Source: Tetmemena sp. SeJ-2015
Lineage: Eukaryota > Ciliophora > Spirotrichea > Sporadotrichida > Oxytrichidae
Assembly (NCBI GenBank): GCA_027382625.1
Contig: JAJKFJ010022797.1
Coordinates: 1-36,161 of the forward strand
Direction of reading: 5' to 3'
Length of the DNA stretch: 36,161 nt
Each line of letters begins with the position of its first letter. Positions within the stretch are counted from its first letter, which is position 1. Under the pieces are notes generated by a model, which was given only the letters and a program-made list of their open reading frames with translations, ran no database searches and had not been told where the DNA came from. A program made the position numbers and the translations under genes. This document shows, in pieces, positions 30,841 to 36,161 of this stretch.

Positions 30841-32490
30841 TTTAATATTGCATGAGTAAGGAATCCTTTTTTAAATCCTTAAAAATACTTTTAATTTTAA
30901 TAAGATTAGGTTTGAAGATCAAACTCCCACTTAAAGTTATAGAAAGCTAATATCATTTATTATAATTATTATACCTAAATTGAATTTAAGTGGACTATTT
31001 AGATAAAAGTATCCTAAAATATTGAATAACAGGGCAAGCCCCAGACCTATCTCTCATTATTTTATATAATTATTAAACAAAACCCGATTACTTTGTGCTG
31101 CATACAAATAAATAATTATTCATCCTATATATTTTTGTTCTGCATATGGCTGAAAATTATAGAATCTTTATTACCAAAATAATATTTACCTTCATTCTTT
31201 ACTTTATTTTATTTTAATTTTAAATATTTATGTGTGTGTTTAATTTTAATGATAGCGGTTTGAAACCTAGGTTATCATGAGTGCGTGACTTGGTCTATAA
31301 AATTAGTTTCGTTTAGCAAAACTTATTGTTGTTTGAGCTTGAAAAAGCAAGCAGGTTTATATCTCTCTTTCTATAATTATTTTGTTATTGCCTAGGTTGC
31401 TAGCCAGACTATTTCATAGCAAAAAAATATATTATATTTTTTACATCAATAACAAAAAATACATTTTGAGTAAACGAAATAACCACTAAATTAAAATAAA
31501 AGGATATAGCATATCACAAATATTGATTGCAATTATTTTTTGTCTTATAAATCTATTAAATAGATAAGGTTGAATAATTTAAATTATCTATTAAAAAATA
31601 ATAAATTAGTTTGAGTGATATGATGTTATAATCTCTATTTTAAGAACGAGATGCTGGTTTATAAATTTGACGCACTTAGTAATAGAAGGAGGGAACGATT
31701 TTTTAATCAATACATAACCGCTAGCCATTTCTCTCTATTAAAATAAAATTAAATCTATTTATATAGGCGATAGATAGCTAATAAATTAAAAATACATCAT
31801 CATTGTCACAGTGATGATATTATAAAATATTTTTTCTTAGCACTATAAAAAAAAGGAAAATCTATTTAATGCACAATAGAATTTTTATTTCTTTTCGAAA
31901 AAATGGGACAAGATTTAGTTTTCTTTAGGTTCAAATAAAAAAGACTTCAGCATAAATAAATACTTACAAAATGCTAAGCTCTAAAAAATAATTTTTTACC
32001 TCATTCGAGAGATTAATCCACTTGAGTTACATAAGGATAGTAAACGATTTTTTTTATAGTACTGAATAAGTGCTGGTTTTTAAATTGATTATTATTTATT
32101 TTCCCTAATATTTACTTTACTTTTTATCCACTTGAGTGTAATTATTGTATACTTAACTCTGACTAACTAAAAGATTGCTGATTATTTTTTCTTAGTATTA
32201 TATAATTACTAAGTCATGAGGCAAGGGCTTGCGAGTGGGTGACATCTAATTAATCTCAAGAGTACAAAAATAATTTTGCTAATAATTAATTTTATCTCTG
32301 ACTTTATTAATTAAATGCTTTAGAGGGAGTAAGTAAGTGATAGAGACGAGAGAGCATGTGCATTAGTGAATAATCTAAACCGGAGACAATTCGCTCCAGA
32401 GCTGGGCGAGTACTCCCATAACTTAAAATAGATAAACAATAAGCACATGGGGGTTTATAAAAAAGTGTAGTTATATTATTTTTCTATTCT
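30841..32490. other. AT-rich intergenic DNA
   Basis: About 1.65 kb with a few less AT-rich patches (near 31250-31410, 32210-32440) but no frame or RNA I can support. It contains two CCTAGGTT words (31267 and 31391) of unknown meaning. Confidence 0.45.
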
Positions 32491-34495
32491 ATGCTTCCCA
32501 GTCATCTCCACTTTTTGGGGAATAACAAATTTATCTTCGAGAAAAATATCTAAGAAGACATCCTACTTAAGTAGATAAGCATCTAGAATTTATCAAAAAC
32601 TGTTTTGCCTAAATATTTGTATTTAGAATTAGGCGGATGATGATGTGGAAGCAGCCACAGAGAATTCATCAAACTTATTTTAACTCTATGATGTTTTTAA
32701 GTGATTTAACTTATCTCTAGACTTGCTTCACGATAAAGAGCTGAGATCTTTACTAGAAAAATGTAGTTTTCTTTTTTATCTGTAAGTGATCATCTAGCTT
32801 CGTAACTGCAGAGTGACCATCATAGACTGGACACTCATCAAAAGTCAAAATCTTAACATCTTAAGTCTTAGAATTAGCCTATCATAGCTGAGGTAAATGA
32901 AGTAGTAGTGAATACATACAAGCAGGATACAGAGACACAAGTCAAGCAACAAAGCGAGAGGGACTTTGAAAACGACTAAAGAGATCAACTCTCCATATCT
33001 AATACCCTAATACAAGATGCGTCAAAGCATGCTGACACCTAAGATTAAATTTTAAAAAAATTCATCATTTTTAATTTCAAAGAATTAGTTGAGAAAGGAT
33101 TGGGGCTCGACAAGAAAAATAGGATCAAAGTGAATACCGATTTTGATAAAATTCAATAAAGAGGGGTCCAAATACAAGCAGTCTTCAAATTAATGGAGTG
33201 TCAATTTTTAAGTCTATTTTGGAAACTGATGGAGAAAATGTAGAGACATTTGGCAGAAGTCAGCGCTTCTAAAATGAGCTAAGAGCTGAAATCATGAAAG
33301 AGAAGTCAATTCAGAATTCATAAGTGAAGAGTTAATCAATTTCAAAAACAGAGGGTGGTGATGAGAGATCTAAGCTTATTAGCCAGGTTTTGGGTGAAGA
33401 AAGAGCAGAGGTTAAGATTAAGAGCAAGATAAATGAAAAAATCAAACTACAAAATGATCTTGCCTTATCCTCGAAAGGTTACACACCCAACTTCGATTTT
33501 AAAATTAATTAAATTTACCAATTAAATTTTGAAAGCGATTTGTTGCGAAATTAAGATGGAGTGAATTAATGCTCGTAAGCTTATGTCTTTTTAACATTTT
33601 TAGCTCTGGCCTAAGGCAATCACCCGTTATTTGTTAATATCTTGTGTTTGCATCTCATTTATTTATTTATATTTAGTACAATAACATTCTTAGTGGTCAA
33701 TTTTTAGATGATGAACAAGGCTATGAAATTTCCACATCCCTCACTGAGCTTTCTTAGACAAAAACCTCTCTTTAAACTAATACCAACTCAGGTTCAATTT
33801 TTGTGAAAGGCAACTGGGGTTCTGTAAATTATAGAGAGAGAATTTTCCAAATGGCTGGTATGTTTTAAATATAAATTTACTTAACTATGTTTCTACACAC
33901 CCCATCAGAGCACACTGTAAATACATCTAGCGCTTTATAACTTCTTCTATAGTTTGGAAATGAAAATCTCTCCTCCTCTTTGGAAGTGTAGTTGCTATTC
34001 CTTACTAGCACCCAATTAGCTGGAGAGGATAACACTCTTATGATATCCTTCTTCTTCGATGTCCCCAAAGAGAGTTAATCAAATTCTGCACCTTAAGCAA
34101 ATCAGAATTCATTCATTTCAAAATTAACCAAAGCTAGTCTAAGCGGCCAAATTAATCAAGGACAACTTGATTTAGATACTAAAAACTTCAAACTATCAGA
34201 GGTATATTTTTAACTTATTAACAATTTTAGTTACTTGATGGGGATGCTAATGAAATAATAGATCAGTCCTACAGAATTAGATATTTGTTGACTATTTAAA
34301 GTTACACTTTATAATTGATATGAAGGTAGCTTAACCTACTCACCATGCTCTGAGAGTGTAACTTGGATTATTGTCTTAGAAAAACTCAAGAACTTAAATT
34401 TTAAGGATGTAGAAGCCTTGTAAAACTTAACTGGCAAGAAGCAAAACAATAGATCGGCTCAACAATTAAACGGAAGAAAACTCTATATTTCATGA
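32491..34495 (+). CDS. Alpha-carbonic-anhydrase-related protein with N-terminal extension
   Basis: Removing eight pointer-bounded IESs and one 29-nt intron leaves 1710 bases, exactly 570 codons from ATG 32491 to TGA 34493-34495 (569 residues). The first ~330 residues are charged and Gln-rich and include 'ILETDGENVETFG'. The C-terminal part is carbonic-anhydrase-like: 'GVNQCSQALAQGNHPLFV' in place of the usual C-x-x-G-QSPI stretch, 'FLHTPSEHTV' matching the family HFHxPSEHT motif, and 'YEGSLTYSPCSESVTW' matching GSLTTPPCSExVxW. The enzyme family hydrates CO2 using zinc held by three His. Here only the second His is clear: the first is Phe, and the third appears to be Gln, encoded by TAA. Thr-199 of the second signature is kept. 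The product is therefore probably an inactive carbonic-anhydrase-related protein. The 3' end abuts a convergent gene. Confidence 0.8.
32591..32630 (+). other. IES, pointer TAGAATT (40 bp)
   Basis: TAGAATT lies at 32584-32590 and 32624-32630. Deletion gives 'ISIQNQADDDVEAATEN' and avoids a TGA. Confidence 0.83.
32679..32714 (+). other. IES, pointer AACTTAT (36 bp)
   Basis: AACTTAT lies at 32672-32678 and 32708-32714. Deletion removes an in-frame TGA and gives 'ENSSNLSLDLLHDKEL'. Confidence 0.82.
32768..32787 (+). other. IES, pointer AGT (20 bp)
   Basis: AGT lies at 32765-32767 and 32785-32787. Deletion corrects the frame ('LLEKCSDHLASQLQS'). The pointer is short, so the exact edge is less sure. 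Confidence 0.6.
33138..33175 (+). other. IES, pointer AATAC (38 bp)
   Basis: AATAC lies at 33133-33137 and 33171-33175. Deletion corrects the frame ('RIKVNTSSLQINGVS'). Confidence 0.75.
33582..33605 (+). other. IES, pointer AGCT (24 bp)
   Basis: AGCT lies at 33578-33581 and 33602-33605. Its length is a multiple of three with no stop, so support comes from the improved fit to the C..Q.P region of carbonic anhydrases and the A/T-rich, hydrophobic translation of the insert. Confidence 0.55.
33640..33683 (+). other. IES, pointer AATA (44 bp)
   Basis: AATA lies at 33636-33639 and 33680-33683. Deletion corrects the frame ('HPLFVNNILSGQFLDD'). Confidence 0.68.
33866..33892 (+). other. IES, pointer TATGTTT (27 bp)
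   Basis: TATGTTT lies at 33859-33865 and 33886-33892. Deletion brings 'FQMAGMF' next to 'LHTPSEHTV', as in the family. A GT-AG intron to 33909 would remove the conserved HTPS residues. Confidence 0.76.
34202..34230 (+). other. Probable 29-nt spliceosomal intron
   Basis: GTATAT...TTTTAG with a TTAAC-like branch site. Splicing joins 'NFKLSE' to 'LLDGDANEIIDQSY' in frame, as expected before the GSLT motif. No pointer repeat flanks it. Confidence 0.66.
34285..34321 (+). other. IES, pointer GATAT (37 bp)
   Basis: GATAT lies at 34280-34284 and 34317-34321. Deletion gives 'QSYRIRYEGSLTYSPCSE', restoring the carbonic anhydrase signature. Confidence 0.85.
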
Positions 34496-35942
34496 TTCAC
34501 TTTTACTTTAATTTAGATTAATAGTTTATGGAGAGAGAACTTTAAAACTCAAATAATCTTTTTGTTATTCATTTGCACCAGTGACTGTAGTTTATGCTGA
34601 AGTCTTTTATAGCAAAGAAGGATAAGTTATAATTGAAATTATAACTTATTTGCATTAAATAAGTAGCCCAAGAGTGAGTAGAGTAGCGCCATATTTCCTA
34701 TTAAAGCAGCCGAAGGTAAAATTATTATAGCAATCTTGTGCATCATGCTCTACTAAGTGATGATATTCCTTCAATATTTCAAGGCACTTATCCATGTACC
34801 CATGCACTTTACTCAACATGAATAAACATTGAAGAAAACATTATATAGGAAGTGTTTTTTAATGAAAGAAGCCATTTCGTATTTTTTGTGTTAAGAATCG
34901 ATTCTATCCTCCACTAATTTCACTGTAAACATAGCATCAGTGTAAACCTTCAAGCTATACTGAAGTAAATTCTCTACTTAGTAGAAGTTTCTTATAAACT
35001 CTCTGAAGTCACTCCTCACCATTAAGAAATTAAGAGGACTTTCAAATTAGTAGACACTTGATTCGAACTTGAACTGAGTCAACTTTGGGAAGTATTATTC
35101 ATCCAAGATGTAAATGAAATCCTTAAGCGAACTTTTAAAGAACGAATTCTGCTCTAAAACCTTCAAATCTTCATTCCCTGCCAGCATTTGTATATTTATC
35201 TTTCGCTTCAACTCTGTGATTTCTTCTTCAGGCTTAAACTCATTGCGGTTGTTGAGTTTCATGAAGTTCATTTTAGTGCTATACTTTTAAGACATCATAT
35301 CTAAAAATTCTTCAAGTTTGTAATCCTTGGGGCAGCTTGTTATTGTCTAGCAATCAAAGAGGTAGTAGACATACTACCTAGCAGAGAAAATATAGTCAGA
35401 CAGAATCGCATTTTCTGTTCTCTCTAGATCAAAATTCTCACTGTTAAACTCTGTGAGAATGGCTTGGTTAAGTTTAGAATTGAACTGCACCTCATTAAAC
35501 GTGAATTAGAAGTCGACCTAGTTTCCAGAAAATTCTCTGTGGCTCTTAAAAGTTTCAAACTCAAATGGCTTTAACAATATTTAATAAATATTGTTTGATT
35601 AATTCCAAATGGTCTGTTGTCATATCTGTAGGGAAATTGCCTTAACTCCTAGATTTTATCATGCGAGGAGTAATATCCTGATTTGAAAGCTTCGATCATT
35701 AAATCTAGATTAGCTTGGAACTCTTCTCCCTAAGCGAAACTTTATCTTGGATAGGGTTCCTCAAATCTCTTCTTGACATCATTAGTGATATATACAAAGT
35801 CAATCCTGATGGGCACAGAGAAGTTCGAAAATAACTGGTTGATCTCATTCTTTATGAAAAACTTCTTGCCTTTTGGAGAGTCATCTTTGTACTCATTCAG
35901 CTTTACGATTGAAGATTAAAAGTAGTGATCAGTGTCAAGCGA
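34490..35942 (-). CDS. Unrecognised protein, convergent with the carbonic anhydrase gene (5'-partial)
   Basis: The - strand encodes one long protein with TAA/TAG as Gln. It starts at a CTTTAG junction at 35942 ('SLDTDHYFQSSIVKLNEY'), so an upstream exon or MDS lies toward or beyond the window edge. It continues through 'VPIRIDFVYITNDVKKRF', 'QEGEEF'-like acidic stretches, 'LERTENAILSDYIFSARQYV', 'LKDFIYILDEQYFPKLTQF' and 'KCLEILKEYHHLVEHDAQD' to a Ser/Thr/Gln-rich tail and TGA at 34492-34490. It is mostly helical-looking and soluble, with a hydrophobic patch near the C-terminus ('GATLLTLGLLI'). No family is recognised. One IES (pointer CAAATGG) restores the frame at 35562-35612. A second frame change at about 34830-34870 needs another short IES, perhaps with pointer TTC on the - strand, but this is not resolved. 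Confidence 0.65.
34622..34649. repeat. Perfect 13-bp inverted repeat
   Basis: ATAAGTTATAATT (34622-34634), spacer GA, then AATTATAACTTAT (34637-34649). It lies in the 3' coding part of the - strand gene and could be a hairpin in its transcript. Confidence 0.7.
35569..35612 (-). other. IES in the - strand gene, pointer CAAATGG (44 bp)
   Basis: CAAATGG (+ strand) lies at 35562-35568 and 35606-35612. Deletion restores the - strand frame ('FPYRYDNRPFEFETFKSH'). Inside it is an 11-bp inverted repeat, AACAATATTTA / TAAATATTGTT (35573-35595). Confidence 0.86.
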
Positions 35943-36161
35943 CTAAAGTCAAAAAAAAGAAAAAAAATTAAGCAAGTTATAAATCTTTGTCTTTGGTCTT
36001 ATCATTTTTCTAACAAAATCAAATAACTCTTTTCTAATTTGCTTTAAAATGCTATAATCTTATTATCCAATCTTGTATTGATTTTATTATAGAATAAAGT
36101 TCATTTTGTAATAAAATTTTGTAGAGTATAGTGGATCTTCAAATCCTGCTTTTAATTAATC
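35943..36161. other. AT-rich window edge, upstream of the - strand gene
   Basis: On the - strand a pyrimidine-rich run followed by CTTTAG stands directly before the coding start at 35942, like a 3' splice site. A short open stretch near 36095-36161 could be an earlier coding piece. Nothing firmer can be said. Confidence 0.35.

Noticed and set aside
33877..34068. 63-codon - strand open frame
   Set aside because: Shadow of the carbonic anhydrase coding strand, which matches a known family on the + strand.
1..36161. Telomeric C4A4 repeats, CRISPR arrays, rRNA genes
   Set aside because: None seen; no telomere addition site, spaced short repeats or rRNA-like conserved blocks were found in the window.

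Overview
The window looks like germline (micronuclear) DNA of a spirotrich, probably hypotrich, ciliate of the Oxytricha/Stylonychia kind. The DNA is very AT-rich. Conserved reading frames run through TAA and TAG, read as glutamine, and end at TGA. Genes are cut by many short AT-rich inserts of about 11-70 bp whose ends carry the same 3-10 bp word. Deleting one insert plus one copy of the word restores the reading frame or the alignment to a paralogue. This is the MDS/IES/pointer organisation of hypotrich germline genes. The species cannot be named from the sequence alone.

Layout. 1-880: remnant of a DDE transposase and an unidentified GC-richer stretch. 1149-1303: small foldback element. 1420-27516: a tandem array of five paralogues of one ciliate membrane-protein gene, all on the + strand. 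Copy 1 is 5'-truncated, copy 2 is complete and divergent, copy 3 is complete, copy 4 carries a frameshift and is invaded by two mobile elements, and copy 5 is compact and divergent. Between and inside the copies lie an inverted-repeat element with G-rich ends (3437-4074), a roughly 0.4 kb segment 'K' present in both orientations, an element with about 100 bp inverted repeats (20371-20893), a near-perfect 962 bp palindrome (21599-22560), and a short retroposon with a (TTA)n tail and 13 bp target duplications (23524-24076).

29073-34495: two + strand genes. The first encodes a C2H2-like finger followed by a long Q/N-rich region. The second encodes an alpha-carbonic-anhydrase-related protein with a long charged N-terminal extension. 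After removing eight inferred IESs and one 29-nt intron, the second gene is exactly 570 codons including its TGA. The two genes share an 'ILxTDGExVxT' motif. A convergent, unrecognised gene on the - strand (34490-35942) ends in the same TCATGA palindrome as the carbonic anhydrase gene.

The most interesting content is comparative. Five paralogues show the same IES sites with conserved, shifted or missing pointers, and germline mobile elements sit in the non-retained DNA. Segment K shows codon-like substitutions but lies in different places and orientations, as scrambled or interwoven MDSs would.
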